In this document: one piece after another, positions 37,629 to 45,964 of the stretch
How the letters are laid out: the number at the start of each line of letters is the position of its first letter
How positions within the stretch are numbered: position 1 is the first letter of the stretch
Assembly (NCBI RefSeq): GCF_900103035.1
Contig: NZ_FMWO01000057.1
Span: 1 to 64,000 of the forward strand
Direction: 5' to 3'
DNA length: 64,000 nucleotides
Origin: Nitrosomonas mobilis
GTDB lineage: Bacteria > Pseudomonadota > Gammaproteobacteria > Burkholderiales > Nitrosomonadaceae
Notes under the pieces: model-generated
The model's database searches: none
Seen by the model: the letters and a program-made list of their open reading frames with translations, nothing else
What the model was told of the DNA's origin: nothing
Position numbers and translations under genes: made by a program

Positions 37629-38308
37629 AAAATCTATGAGATGATCGTGACGTGGCCCATGGACACGAGCCGCATTCTATCAGGAGGAGCCATTGCCGGT
37701 CACCTGCATATTTCCTGGAGTGAGCAGCGCAAAAGGATCATGCGAGTCGCGACACTCATCGTCAGCGACCTTATTCAGATAGCGACCGCACAGACCAGAC
37801 CACACCGGACGTGCAGGCAGGTCGCCCCTTGGCCCTGCTCACGTACACATCTGTACGCTCCGTCCGTCCAAGCGGCTGCGGCCTTCCCTTCGGCAAAGCT
37901 CAGGGCAAGCTCTTCGAGCGTCCTCAGGACAGGTTACCACGCTACAATTTATTCTCTGTTAAGCCTCCGGGATTCATAAGCTGATTAAACAGAAAAATCT
38001 TTATCATATTCCATGATCATATTATAGCTAAGTGTCGGGCCACTATCTTGGAAAAGGATGGGTGACCAAAGAGTTGGATGGCCACGGTCATCCTATTGTA
38101 AAAACTTTTGCTTTGCCCGTCACTGGACCACTTCCCCCCTCTCCTTCAGGAACATTCCTCGTGGATCCGGCACAGGAACCTGTCCCTGCATCAAGTAGGG
38201 ATTCCTCACTAACGGGCAGGAACGCCCACGCATAGCGGTCGGGATACAAGTCCAGCTTCAACACATCAAATCTATCTGCTTGAAATACTTCACTGTTGTG
38301 GTGGTCGG
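37629..38308. other. Long gap without a recognised gene
   Basis: GC-rich sequence at 37790-37930 contains a short dispersed-repeat-like motif (cttcggcaaagctcagggca). An AT-rich stretch follows at 37935-38030. A plus frame at 38032-38235 (GHYLGKGWVTKELDGHGHP, then VTGPLPPSPSGTFL) is Pro-rich and could be a gene scrap, but it matches no family I know. No RNA gene is evident. Confidence 0.4.
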
Positions 38309-39265
38309 TCAGGCTTCGAGATTGAGCGCGAGCGCCTGGATGGGCAGGCTCGAGCCCGTCCGCTTGTAGAGCCGGGTGCAGGCGTCGGCGAATTTGATGT
38401 CGTGGTCATTGAGTCCGGCAGCCGCTTTCTGCGCTAGCTCGTGAAGGATATCGAGTTCTGACCCTGCTTCGATCTTGAGCAGGTCGGGCGAGGCCGAGTT
38501 ATCGTCGAAGGCGACCACTGCAGCCACTACGAAACCGATAACAGCCGATTCGAGTCTGCGTTGGGCGGCCTCATGGAGGTAAGGCAGAAGCTCGGCTGCC
38601 ATCATCGAAACCGTGACACCGTGCAGTAACGCAAAGTTGTTCAGGCCGGTGTTTCGCACCTGCGCCGCACATGCCGCCAATGCCAGTCGGTCGAAGGCGG
38701 CAGGCAGATCTTCAGCCGGGCGGGTTGATGCAACAAGGTCGAACACACCGGGCTCGTCCATCGCCATTCGTAAACCATAAACGAGTAGTCCATCTGGCCT
38801 CTGAGCCGCATCCAAACGGGGAAGCCTGGCGAGCAGGTCGCTCAGTTCAAGAGTACCGCTGAGTGCCTCGGGAGATTTCAGCGCAGTACCTCGTGACCAG
38901 TAACCCAGGGCCGCAGTCAATTCCCGTCGGCGAATCTCAGACTCGTGACGACCTAACGCTCGGGTGGCGTGGGCAACTCGGAGGAGTCCGTGACCTGCTT
39001 GAGACCCAGCTTTGTAAACTATCTGAGGAAGCTCTTCTTGTAGTTGCGACTGCCAATCGGCCCGACCAATATAGACGTCTTCGGTGAGTTCAAGTTTCTT
39101 CGATACTTCGGTCACATAAGGACCAAACGCGTCTGGTAATTCAAGCGACGCCAATGCCTCAAGCGCCATCGGGCCATGGTTGGAAAAGCCACCGTCATAC
39201 TCCGCGCCAAAGACAATTAGCCGTTCCAGCTCTGAATCGTAGAGTTCGTTAATAGTGTTCCTCAT
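38309..39265 (-). CDS. Questin-oxidase-like family protein
   Basis: A 318-residue protein. NHGPMALEALASL (29-41), preceded by EYDGGFSN, and GHGLLRVAHATRAL (about 92-105) plus ELTAALGYWSRG are typical of the questin oxidase-like family (DUF4243). Fungal members act in Baeyer-Villiger-type ring cleavage; bacterial roles are unknown. The C-terminal half includes NNFALLHGVTVSMMAAEL and HDIKFADACTRLYKRTG, also family-like. The conserved His residues could bind cofactor, but this is untested. It stands alone; an IS91-like end begins 40 bases upstream of its start and may have replaced its promoter. Confidence 0.65.
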   Translation of the reverse strand: MRNTINELYDSELERLIVFGAEYDGGFSNHGPMALEALASLELPDAFGPYVTEVSKKLELTEDVYIGRADWQSQLQEELPQIVYKAGSQAGHGLLRVAHATRALGRHESEIRRRELTAALGYWSRGTALKSPEALSGTLELSDLLARLPRLDAAQRPDGLLVYGLRMAMDEPGVFDLVASTRPAEDLPAAFDRLALAACAAQVRNTGLNNFALLHGVTVSMMAAELLPYLHEAAQRRLESAVIGFVVAAVVAFDDNSASPDLLKIEAGSELDILHELAQKAAAGLNDHDIKFADACTRLYKRTGSSLPIQALALNLEA

Positions 39266-39302
39266 ACGGTAATTTATAAAATCTCAAGTAATGTCAGGGT
39301 CA

Positions 39303-39392
39303 GGGTATAGGAAAAATAAACGCACTTTTTCATAAGAACCACATGTACCGGAAAACGGTTTGGTCGTCAACCTGACCGGGAAGTCACCCGGG
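39303..39392 (-). mobile_element. Short solo IS91-like terminus
   Basis: The terminus at 39306 and about 85 bases of the shared end (through aacctgaccgggaagtcaccc) remain. It then joins a GNAT-type stub. No transposase coding remains. Confidence 0.75.
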
Positions 39393-39524
39393 CCCAGCCG
39401 GGCCAACGACGGCTTGCCAGGCGGTAGCGTGGATTTCGGCGATCGCTTTGGCCTCGCACAAAGAGGCAGGGCGCACCGGAAAACCGGTGCGGGCAAGGGG
39501 CAAACCTGCTGTGGGCAATAACAT
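39393..39524 (-). pseudogene. GNAT acetyltransferase, N-terminal stub
   Basis: From the ATG at 39524 the minus strand reads MLLPTAGLPLARTGFPVRPA, then SLCEAKAIAEIHATAWQAVVG, and is cut by the IS91-like end. VRPA...DA.AIAEIH...W is the standard start of GNAT N-acetyltransferases. Only 44 residues remain. It lies directly downstream of the PAP2 operon terminator. Confidence 0.6.
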
Positions 39525-39542
39525 GGGAGAAAATTCTAGAGA

Positions 39543-39584
39543 TAAAAAATCGTGTCGCAATCCGTTTTTAGACACGGATTGTCG
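39543..39584 (-). terminator. Rho-independent terminator of the PAP2 operon
   Basis: On the minus strand CAATCCG pairs with CGGATTG across a 10-base loop (tgtctaaaaa). An outer CGACA/TGTCG pairing is possible. A run of six T follows after about ten bases. It lies 20 bases after the PAP2 stop codon. Confidence 0.55.
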
Positions 39585-39604
39585 TCGTTGATTGCAATTC
39601 TTGG

Positions 39605-40303
39605 TCAAGGCGAAAGACTTTTTTGTGTTGCGCGCCAGATTTCTACAGCGGCGACGACCAGCGCCAGCCAAGCCGCGCCTGATGCGTAGCCGGCCAATAC
39701 ATCGCTGATGAAATGCGCCTGCAGATAGACTCGACTGGCACCAACTGCAAGTATTGTGATCAGTGCCAACACTGGCATCGCCACTGCCCAGCGCCGCGCT
39801 GCCACGCACCAGACCAGATAGGCGAGCATGCCGTAAATGACCATCGCGCCGGAAGAATGACCGCTGGGGAAACTGTAACCCAAGGCTGTAGAAACGCCGA
39901 TATCGTTGCTTGGACGAAGGCGCATGAAGATATCTTTCAGCGTCAGATTCAACCAGGCATTGCCGGCCAGCGCACCCAGCCAACCGAGCAAAAAGACAGG
40001 TTCCCGGCGCCACAGCAGAAACACTGCAACCGCCGCGCCGATCCCGGCCAATGTTGCTGGATCGCCGAGGTGAGTCACGGCCTGCATGAAATGTGCAAAC
40101 GGTGCGGACCAGCCCTGCCCGACCAGCGCAGCAGCCCAGCGGTCGATCTGCAGACCATCAGGCGAATTGCGCCAAGCCCACGCCAGCAGCAGCGTCGCCG
40201 CGCCTGCGACCATTGTAGTCAGCGCCAATGCCAGTACGGTGCGAATCCCCAATTGCCGCCGTGGCCGACCGTTTGAATCCGCAAACAGCTCCATAGGACT
40301 CAA
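39605..40303 (-). CDS. PAP2-family lipid phosphatase
   Basis: A membrane phosphatase of about 230 residues, likely acting on phosphatidate, undecaprenyl-pyrophosphate or similar lipid phosphates. All three PAP2 signature motifs are visible: KDIFMRLRPS (about 123-132), SFPSGHSSG (about 143-151) and SRVYLQAHFISD (about 189-200), with catalytic His residues in the second and third. About six membrane helices surround them. The start is either a TTG at 40303, overlapping the previous gene's stop, or the ATG at 40294. It is the last gene of a four-gene overlapping operon with a diacylglycerol-kinase-like enzyme and a metallophosphoesterase, suggesting linked lipid phosphate turnover. Confidence 0.9.
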   Translation of the reverse strand: MSPMELFADSNGRPRRQLGIRTVLALALTTMVAGAATLLLAWAWRNSPDGLQIDRWAAALVGQGWSAPFAHFMQAVTHLGDPATLAGIGAAVAVFLLWRREPVFLLGWLGALAGNAWLNLTLKDIFMRLRPSNDIGVSTALGYSFPSGHSSGAMVIYGMLAYLVWCVAARRWAVAMPVLALITILAVGASRVYLQAHFISDVLAGYASGAAWLALVVAAVEIWRATQKSLSP

Positions 40304-41154
40304 TCAGATACGTCAACACACGCCAACACATCGCCTAACTGCAGCATTTGTCGGCCAACAGCGGCAAACTCGCCAATATCGGGCTGAAAGTCCCAGCGCT
40401 CAATCTGCCCGTTGTGGCGCTCCGAGGCCGGCACGGCGCCGTCGACAGTGATTGTCTTGATCAGATTGACCGAATTTTCGGTTTTGTGACGAATTCGCGT
40501 CGAGAGCGCCGTGCCGGCCTGAACCGCCCACATCGGCCGGGTCAAGCCGCTGTGACTTTCATGCAAAGCCTGCACAAATGGCAGATGGATATGACCGCCC
40601 AGTATCAGATCAGCGCCGGCGTCCGCCCACCGATTGATCGCCTGATTGTGGCGATGCAGCAGATTGTGTTTGTCCTGCACCCTGCTGACCGCGACCGGCT
40701 GGTGGGTGACGACTATGCGCAATTGCCGTGGCGAAGCCTTGTTCAGGCGCTGCGCGACTTGCTCGATCTGCTGCAGCGACAGCTCGCCGTCGATGTGCCG
40801 CCAAGGCCGCGTCGTATTCAGTGCCAGCAACAGCAGATCAGGCAGATCGATCTCGGTTTCCAGTTCGGGGCCGAAACAACGAAGGTAGTTTGCATAAGGC
40901 CAGAACAGCCGGGCAAATGGATTGAACAGCGAAATGTCGTGGTTGCCGGGAATGGCAACAAATCGTGGCACGGCAAGGCGGTCGACAAAGCGGCGTGCGG
41001 CGCTGAACTGTGCCCGCGTCGCACGCTGCGTGATGTCACCCGACAACACTAACAGGTCTGGACTTTTCTGCCGAGCCAGCCGGATCAGCGCTTCAAGCAC
41101 TGACGGTCGTTCAGTGCCAAAGTGGGGATCTGAAATCTGCAACAACACCGTCAT
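40300..41154 (-). CDS. Metallophosphoesterase (calcineurin-like)
   Basis: A 284-residue binuclear metal phosphoesterase. The start ATG at 41154 overlaps the preceding stop by four bases (ATGA). Metal ligands are clear: ISDPHFG (6-12), LSGDITQR (about 36-43), IPGNHDIS (about 62-69), VTHQP (about 150) and GGHIHLPF (about 187-194). This is the standard order of the calcineurin-like family. The C-terminal 90 residues form a beta-rich tail. Sequence resembles CpdA/UDP-diacylglucosamine-hydrolase-like enzymes but is not clearly either. Membership in a lipid-phosphate operon suggests a phospholipid-related or nucleotide-lipid substrate (inference). Confidence 0.9.
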   Translation of the reverse strand: MTVLLQISDPHFGTERPSVLEALIRLARQKSPDLLVLSGDITQRATRAQFSAARRFVDRLAVPRFVAIPGNHDISLFNPFARLFWPYANYLRCFGPELETEIDLPDLLLLALNTTRPWRHIDGELSLQQIEQVAQRLNKASPRQLRIVVTHQPVAVSRVQDKHNLLHRHNQAINRWADAGADLILGGHIHLPFVQALHESHSGLTRPMWAVQAGTALSTRIRHKTENSVNLIKTITVDGAVPASERHNGQIERWDFQPDIGEFAAVGRQMLQLGDVLACVDVSD

Positions 41155-42167
41155 GATGGCCCGCCTGCAGTGGCCACAGCGTTGGCAACCTCGGTTTTTT
41201 TGATCAGCCACAAGGGTTTCTCGAACACCTTGAACTCGAACGGCGGCCTCATCCATGCCAATTCGCCGTCGGTGGCGATTCTGAAGCGCCGCCGGCCAAA
41301 CCGTCCGGCAGGCGCGACACTCAGCCGCTCGAAGGCCAGGCTGCGCACCGAATCGGCTTCACCGAGCTGACCGATTGCACCTTGCAACGCCAAACTAAAC
41401 AGGGCCGCCGTTCCGATTGCACGGGGAGCCAGCGCGACCAATCGACCGTGCCCCAGCTCGCCCGCCTCGGCGACGCCGATCTGCTCTAGCTGCAGGCGGT
41501 TGTTGCCGACAAATAGCGTAGGCGTTCGCAATTGATGCAGCCCGCCGGCATTTTCAGCGCCTTCGCCTGCGCCAACAGCCGGGCCCGCTGCATTGCTCCA
41601 ATGGACGTTCAGCAACAACTGGCGATGTTCACCCAGCAGGCTGATGATGGCCGAAAACACCGCCATCAGTCGACTCCGACCAAAGCGGTTCTTAAAGGCT
41701 TCACGATCTTCCAGCAAGTCCGGATAAAGACCCAGGCTGGCATTGACGAGGAAGATCTTGTTGTTGACGCAGCCAACCTGGACTGCGGTCGGTGTCCCGC
41801 TGAGCAGCAGTTCAAGAGCCGCGTCGGTATCCTCCGGGATGGCATGGCTGCGCCCAAAATAATTGAACGTGCCCTGTGGCAATACACCGAAAGCACAGCC
41901 GCTGCCGATTGCCTCTTGGGCGACTGCGTTAATTGTTCCATCGCCTCCTGCCGCAACAACGACACCGTTGACCGACACCGCTGCCTGCACCGCCTCTTTG
42001 GCAACTGCCGTGATCGGTCGCCGCCGGTCGAACAAAAACAACTGGTAGCAGCGGCTGGCGCTGTCCATTGCCTTGACGATCGAATCCTGACGCGCCTGCT
42101 CACCCTGTCGACCGGAGCCGGCATTCAGAACAATGAATACCGGCCCGTGCGCCGGCGGCATCTTCAT
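41151..42167 (-). CDS. Diacylglycerol kinase-like lipid kinase
   Basis: About 338 residues from the ATG at 42167, which overlaps the ParA-like gene stop as ATGA. The catalytic-domain blocks are FIVLNAGSG (about 10-18), VVAAGGDGTINAVAQE (about 68-83) and VLPQGTFNYFGR (about 94-105). These are the DAGK_cat nucleotide-binding and GGDGT motifs of the DgkB/YegS group. The C-terminal part has FRIATDGELAWMRPPFEFKV, the usual end of the family's second domain. It phosphorylates diacylglycerol or a similar lipid. A Gly/Ala insert near 195-215 (AAGPAVGAGEGAENAGG) is unusual. A longer start at 42221 lies inside the upstream gene and is unlikely. Confidence 0.88.
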   Translation of the reverse strand: MKMPPAHGPVFIVLNAGSGRQGEQARQDSIVKAMDSASRCYQLFLFDRRRPITAVAKEAVQAAVSVNGVVVAAGGDGTINAVAQEAIGSGCAFGVLPQGTFNYFGRSHAIPEDTDAALELLLSGTPTAVQVGCVNNKIFLVNASLGLYPDLLEDREAFKNRFGRSRLMAVFSAIISLLGEHRQLLLNVHWSNAAGPAVGAGEGAENAGGLHQLRTPTLFVGNNRLQLEQIGVAEAGELGHGRLVALAPRAIGTAALFSLALQGAIGQLGEADSVRSLAFERLSVAPAGRFGRRRFRIATDGELAWMRPPFEFKVFEKPLWLIKKTEVANAVATAGGPS

Positions 42168-42538
42168 TTGCACGGCAAGGCGTCGTGGAGCGCAACCAGC
42201 TCCAGGGTCAGCTTGTGGCACGGATCAAGCTTGCTCTGCATTTCTTCGAAGCCAGGCAAAGACGGCATCAGGTGCAAACCCTCGAACCGGGTTTCGTAAA
42301 TGAATTCGGCGGTCGGTTTGGGTCGGGCCAGAAACTTCAAGGTCTGCTCAAACAATTCGGTCACATTGGCCAGCGGCTCATCAGCAGCTTCGCCCAGCAG
42401 ATAACGGGTCGAGTTGTCTTGTGGATCAAGGTCGACAACCAGGATTTTCAGGCCCTGCCAGACGCTGACGGCAGCCAGGTTGCAGGTCAACGTGGACTTT
42501 CCCACTCCACTTTTTTGATTGAAGATGACATGACGCAT
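42164..42538 (-). CDS. Short ParA/MinD-like ATPase, C-terminal half missing
   Basis: A 124-residue protein. It starts MRHVIFNQKSGVGKSTLTCN, a deviant Walker A motif with the signature Lys (K9) and catalytic Lys, followed by ILVVDLDPQDNSTRYLLGE (Walker A'). The family normally runs 200-260 residues. Here the frame ends at ELVALHDALPCK, just before the DTPP (Walker B) region. The stop overlaps the lipid-kinase ATG (ATGA), so translation is coupled although the ATPase lacks its second half. It is either a truncated relic retained by coupling or a specialised short form. Upstream sequence to 43063 contains no gene. Confidence 0.65.
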   Translation of the reverse strand: MRHVIFNQKSGVGKSTLTCNLAAVSVWQGLKILVVDLDPQDNSTRYLLGEAADEPLANVTELFEQTLKFLARPKPTAEFIYETRFEGLHLMPSLPGFEEMQSKLDPCHKLTLELVALHDALPCK

Positions 42539-43063
42539 ATGGAATTCCAGGTTCTTTTACTCGAGACTGTCGCGCCAGACACCTGCCTGATGCGCAGCTC
42601 GAATCTGATCTTGGTACGAGATTGTACATTGCAGCATACCAAATGGCGCTGTTCAGGTCTGCGTAGACCTGCAACTACTCGTTCACCGCACGCAGACGAT
42701 CAGAAATCTGGCTGGGCATATCAGGACTCCACGGCGGTCATAAACCCGCCAGACGGCGATATGAAAGCCTGCCTGAACTCGCTGAATGGGCTGCACACAG
42801 AGCACCTTGATTTTACGCCCGGCCACGGTCGCCACTCACACATTGCGATTGATCATCTGGTGACTCACCGCCTCTCATGAGAGCGTAGAATCATCAAAGC
42901 CATGGAAGTCGCTGGCCCTGCCAGCAGCGGTGAAATTACTAAAGCGACTTACGATGGTGCGCCTCCCGCTATACATCCACTAGCACAGAGCCCATTACTT
43001 GCTCACTTGTTCAAGCTGGAGCAAGAACATGTGGTCGCGCAGACTGAAGTTCAATGGCGGTTA
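42539..43063. other. Gap without a recognised gene
   Basis: Several short frames occur. A minus frame (LQVYADLNSAIWYAAMYNLV, 42585-42670) looks mildly coding, and a plus frame ends GRHSHIAIDHLVTHRLS. Neither matches a known family. The promoter of the parA-like operon should be just right of 42538. Confidence 0.35.
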
Positions 43064-43103
43064 CTATAAAAACTAGAGCTGATGGAAACACCATCATCAG
43101 CTC
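43064..43103 (-). terminator. Rho-independent terminator after the yqaE-like gene
   Basis: GAGCTGATG pairs perfectly with CATCAGCTC (43076-43084 with 43095-43103) across a 10-base loop. On the minus strand it is followed by TAGTTTTTATAG. It begins 18 bases after the gene's stop codon. Confidence 0.7.
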
Positions 43104-43120
43104 CGGAATAATGGCAGGAC

Positions 43121-43279
43121 TTACTTTTTTGCGATGATCCAAACGGCATGAACAATACCAGGGATATAACCGAGCAGCGTAAGCACAATATTGATTCAAA
43201 AATGCTTGCCAATACCAGCCTGCAAAAATACGCCCAGCGGTGGCAGCAAAATTGCAATGAGAATGCGCAGTAAATCCAT
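43121..43279 (-). pseudogene. YqaE/Pmp3-family small membrane protein with in-frame TGA
   Basis: A 52-codon gene: MDLLRILIAILLPPLGVFLQ, then AGIGKHF, TGA, INIVLTLLGYIPGIVHAVW and IIAKK. This is the UPF0057/Pmp3 (YqaE) pattern of two membrane helices, and the family usually has Trp at the TGA site (HFWIN). TGG to TGA at codon 28 (43196-43198) is a single change. Everything else is intact: an AAGGGA ribosome site before the ATG at 43279 and a terminator after the stop. Family members occur in stress and salt tolerance. Read-through or a sequencing error are alternatives to a true nonsense mutation. Confidence 0.7.
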
Positions 43280-43325
43280 AAGGTTTACGTCCCTTGTAAA
43301 GTAAAGTGATCATCAGGGTGCAGGA

Positions 43326-43935
43326 GGGGTATAGGCAAAATAAACGCCCTTTTTCATAAGAACCCAATGTACCGAGAAACGGTTTGGTCGTCAACCTGAC
43401 CGGGAAGTCACCCGAAATTCTTAAATTTATTTTTGATTCGCAGCAAAAAGTGTTGAAGAGAACTGATAGGAGCGAGCACGCCATGGAAACGAATAGGTCA
43501 AGCCTTGGCCTGGGAACTAACGTGGCCAGTCGCTGCATGAATTCCAGCGGCGGCATGACGATATGCGTGGTGCCATCCCGATAAGGCGTTTTTGGTGTCA
43601 ACACCACCTGCCCAGCATCATTTAGCGCCAGACGCTCATTGACAACTGGTGGTCGCGTGATGTAACAACACAGGTGTTCCAGTTCCTTGCGCTGATTCAT
43701 GGCGCAACGCATGCAGGCTAAGGCTGTGGGTGTTGGCACAGTGCCCCCTGGCCTGACTGTTCCAGATGTTGTGTGGGCGCAGCTTGTACAACGCAGGCGT
43801 GAGAACCCAAGGGCCGGAATGCCACATTCAAGCAATGCCTCAAATTCATATTTAACAAAATCAGGCGGCCCTGAACCGGCTTCCGTCTCAACCTGTGCAA
43901 AGAAAGTTCCGACGTATTCTTTCACCAAAAAGGTA
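43326..43935 (-). mobile_element. IS91-like element with internal deletions
   Basis: The terminus is at 43330 (one change: taggcaaaataaacgccc). The body jumps from cagcaaaaagtgttg at 43456 directly to aagagaactgataggagcg, losing about 100 bases. Transposase C-terminal pieces (LNDAGQVVLTPKTPYRDGTT, THIVMPPLEFMQRLATLVP) lie at 43500-43640, the central part is gone, and the N-terminus (MVKEYVGTFFAQVETEAGSG) lies at 43780-43928. Confidence 0.78.
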
Positions 43936-44164
43936 TTATCAAAAATTAAGCGTGCCAGGCATCGATAGTTATTCCTCTGTGGCGGGCAAGATGGGCAGCT
44001 AGGAATAGGTGCTTTATTCGCCGCACTGCACTAATCGCGAGTCCACGTTTTTGCCTGTATTCAGAGCTGCCCTGGTAGCAAGCAAGTGCTCAGTGCTAAA
44101 TTGAGCCTGATGATGCATTTATTTAAGTAGCAGGCGATAATCGCCTGGCGGTACTGAAAAATGA

Positions 44165-44419
44165 ATGCGTGCAAGCTTATTGAAACGGTTTACATACGGG
44201 AATTTTAAAACCAACCGCCAGCGTATCGCCAATTTCCCGGCCATCAGTAATGACCTGGGCGAATTGTTGCAAGTGTCAGGGATTGCGCAAACGGTAAACT
44301 TTGAGCATATCAAACAACATGACTACGGCAGCTACATCACTATCAACCCGATGCAGGAGGTGCCGCTGGGGCCGGATCAGGATTTTACGTTGCCGCATAA
44401 CCGGGGCCGGTTAGAATGA
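44165..44419 (+). pseudogene. Glutathionyl-hydroquinone reductase (Xi-class GST), C-terminal stub
   Basis: The plus strand reads YGNFKTNRQRIANFPAISND, then LGELLQVSGIAQTVNFEHIK, YGSYITINP and VPLGPDQDFTLPHNRGRLE. It matches the end of YqjG/ECM4 glutathionyl-hydroquinone reductases (pattern HFKCN..RI.DYPNL...LRELYQ.PG...T.N..HIK.HYY.SH..INP..IVP.GP..DF). The catalytic N-terminal domain is absent. Upstream is IS debris. Confidence 0.72.
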
Positions 44420-44453
44420 GCGTATATCGAGTCCCCAATTTTGGAGGTTCTAC

Positions 44454-45299
44454 ATGAATAGGGTATTAACGCAGGTGTATCGGGCGCGGCCATCGCGCGA
44501 TGGCGATGGGGTCAAGATCAATCGCATTGCCGGCGCGCAAATGAACCGGGTACTGGATCCATTTTTGATGATCGACGAGATCCACGCGGATTTGGCGGCT
44601 GATTACTTGGGAGGCTTTCCGGAGCACCCACACCGTGGTTTTGAAACCATAACGTATATGAAAGCCGGTCGCATGCGCCATCGCGACCACATGGGCAACG
44701 AAGGGGTGATCGGCCCCGGTGATGTGCAGTGGATGACGGCGGGGCGAGGTGTTTTGCACTCGGAGATGCCCGAGCAAAAGGAGGGCCTGATGCACGGTTT
44801 TCAGCTGTGGTTGAATCTGCCCGCGGCGGAAAAAATGAAACCGGCGGCTTATCGCGATATTCCCAGTACCGAGATTGCCAGCTATAAGGATGCGCATGGC
44901 AGTGAGCTGCGGGTAATCGCCGGTGAGATTGGCATCGACGGCACCCGCATCAGTGGCGGTTTACCTGCCATGGCCACCCGGCCATTACTGGCGGATTTGT
45001 CGGTGGCGCCCGGTGCGGACATAGTTCTGGAAATCGCTGAATACGAGCAGGTATTGGTGTTTGTTTATGCCGGTGTCAACAGCGAGATCGATACCAGTGG
45101 GCTCGGCGTTTACGGCAAAGGTGATCAGTTGACACTGCGCGCGGGAGCGCAGGGATTTGAAGCGCTGGTGTTATCGGGCAAGGCCTTGCGTGAACCGATT
45201 GCCCAGCATGGTCCTTTTGTGATGAACCAGCCCGAGGAAATTGAGCAGGCCATTCGCGATTTTCAACAGGGGAAACTGGTGGCGCCTGCGTCCGGTTAG
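44454..45299 (+). CDS. Pirin family protein
   Basis: A 281-residue bicupin of the pirin family. The iron-site residues are in FPEHPHRGFETITYM (about 55-69: His, His) and HSEMPEQ (about 102-108: His, Glu), with GDVQWMTAGRGVLHSE between. The C-terminal cupin reads GEIGIDGTRISGG, then FVYAGVNSE, ending GPFVMNQPEEIEQAIRDFQQ, as in quercetinase-like pirins. A TTGGAGG ribosome site precedes the ATG. Bacterial pirins may have quercetin dioxygenase activity or regulate metabolism; the present role is unknown. It stands alone next to a GST-like stub. Confidence 0.9.
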   Translation: MNRVLTQVYRARPSRDGDGVKINRIAGAQMNRVLDPFLMIDEIHADLAADYLGGFPEHPHRGFETITYMKAGRMRHRDHMGNEGVIGPGDVQWMTAGRGVLHSEMPEQKEGLMHGFQLWLNLPAAEKMKPAAYRDIPSTEIASYKDAHGSELRVIAGEIGIDGTRISGGLPAMATRPLLADLSVAPGADIVLEIAEYEQVLVFVYAGVNSEIDTSGLGVYGKGDQLTLRAGAQGFEALVLSGKALREPIAQHGPFVMNQPEEIEQAIRDFQQGKLVAPASG

Positions 45300-45478
45300 T
45301 CGGCCACACGCCTTGAGCATGGAACAGCAGGTATTTGAACAGGCTCCCTTCGATTAACGTGGCGTGGCGGGTTTTGTACCGGTATCGTGGTGGCGCGGAT
45401 GTCGGGTGGTGGCTGGAATCTGCAGCGCCCACCCGGCTTCGAGGCTGTGGCCTTGTCGCTGTTGAGAGTCGTGCTGTT

Positions 45479-45781
45479 TCAAACGGGCCCACGATCCAGC
45501 TGTGACAACGCTTTGTTCACAGCAAAGATCTTTCCATTTACATGGGCAATTCCAAAGCCTTTGAGCCGCGCCGTGTGCATTGCCAGATAGGCTTCGGCAC
45601 TGGCGATGTCCTCGAAAAGATAGATGCCACCGGCTTCGCCAGCCGCCTCGTTTTCCGTCCATATCTTCCAGAGTAACCCCGGCTGTTCGGCAATCGAGCG
45701 TGCGAGATCCTCCATGACGTCGGTCATGGCTTGTCCCCAGGGGCCTGAATAGGGAAAATCAACTTGTAATAGGTAGCTCAT
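45479..45781 (-). CDS. YdhR-family putative mono-oxygenase
   Basis: A 100-residue dimeric alpha/beta barrel protein. It begins MSYLLQVDFPYSGPWG and contains EQPGLLWKIWTENEAAGEAGG, then IYLFEDIASAEAYLAMH and IFAVNKALSQLDRGPV, the order seen in E. coli YdhR (pattern GLIWKIWTENE....GGIYLF....A..Y...H). Family members are proposed small mono-oxygenases of aromatic compounds; no activity is proven. Monocistronic. The 180 bases between pirin and this gene hold no recognised feature. Confidence 0.85.
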   Translation of the reverse strand: MSYLLQVDFPYSGPWGQAMTDVMEDLARSIAEQPGLLWKIWTENEAAGEAGGIYLFEDIASAEAYLAMHTARLKGFGIAHVNGKIFAVNKALSQLDRGPV

Positions 45782-45964
45782 AAGGCAATTCCGTATCTAT
45801 TCAAAAATAACGGGTAACATGGCAGTGACTTAATGATGGAGTGCCTGTCCTGATGACTTGCTCTGAACGAGTGTGTCTTTGAGCTGCTATGGTAGCACTC
45901 CTGGGGTGTTTATATGATGCTGCTGGAGTAGCATTCAATTAACGCAGGTAAGAGAAGTAGCAGT

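Noticed and set aside
37790-37930. GC-rich stretch as an RNA gene or attachment site
   Set aside because: No tRNA-like or conserved RNA fold could be traced; it looks like a short dispersed-repeat scrap.
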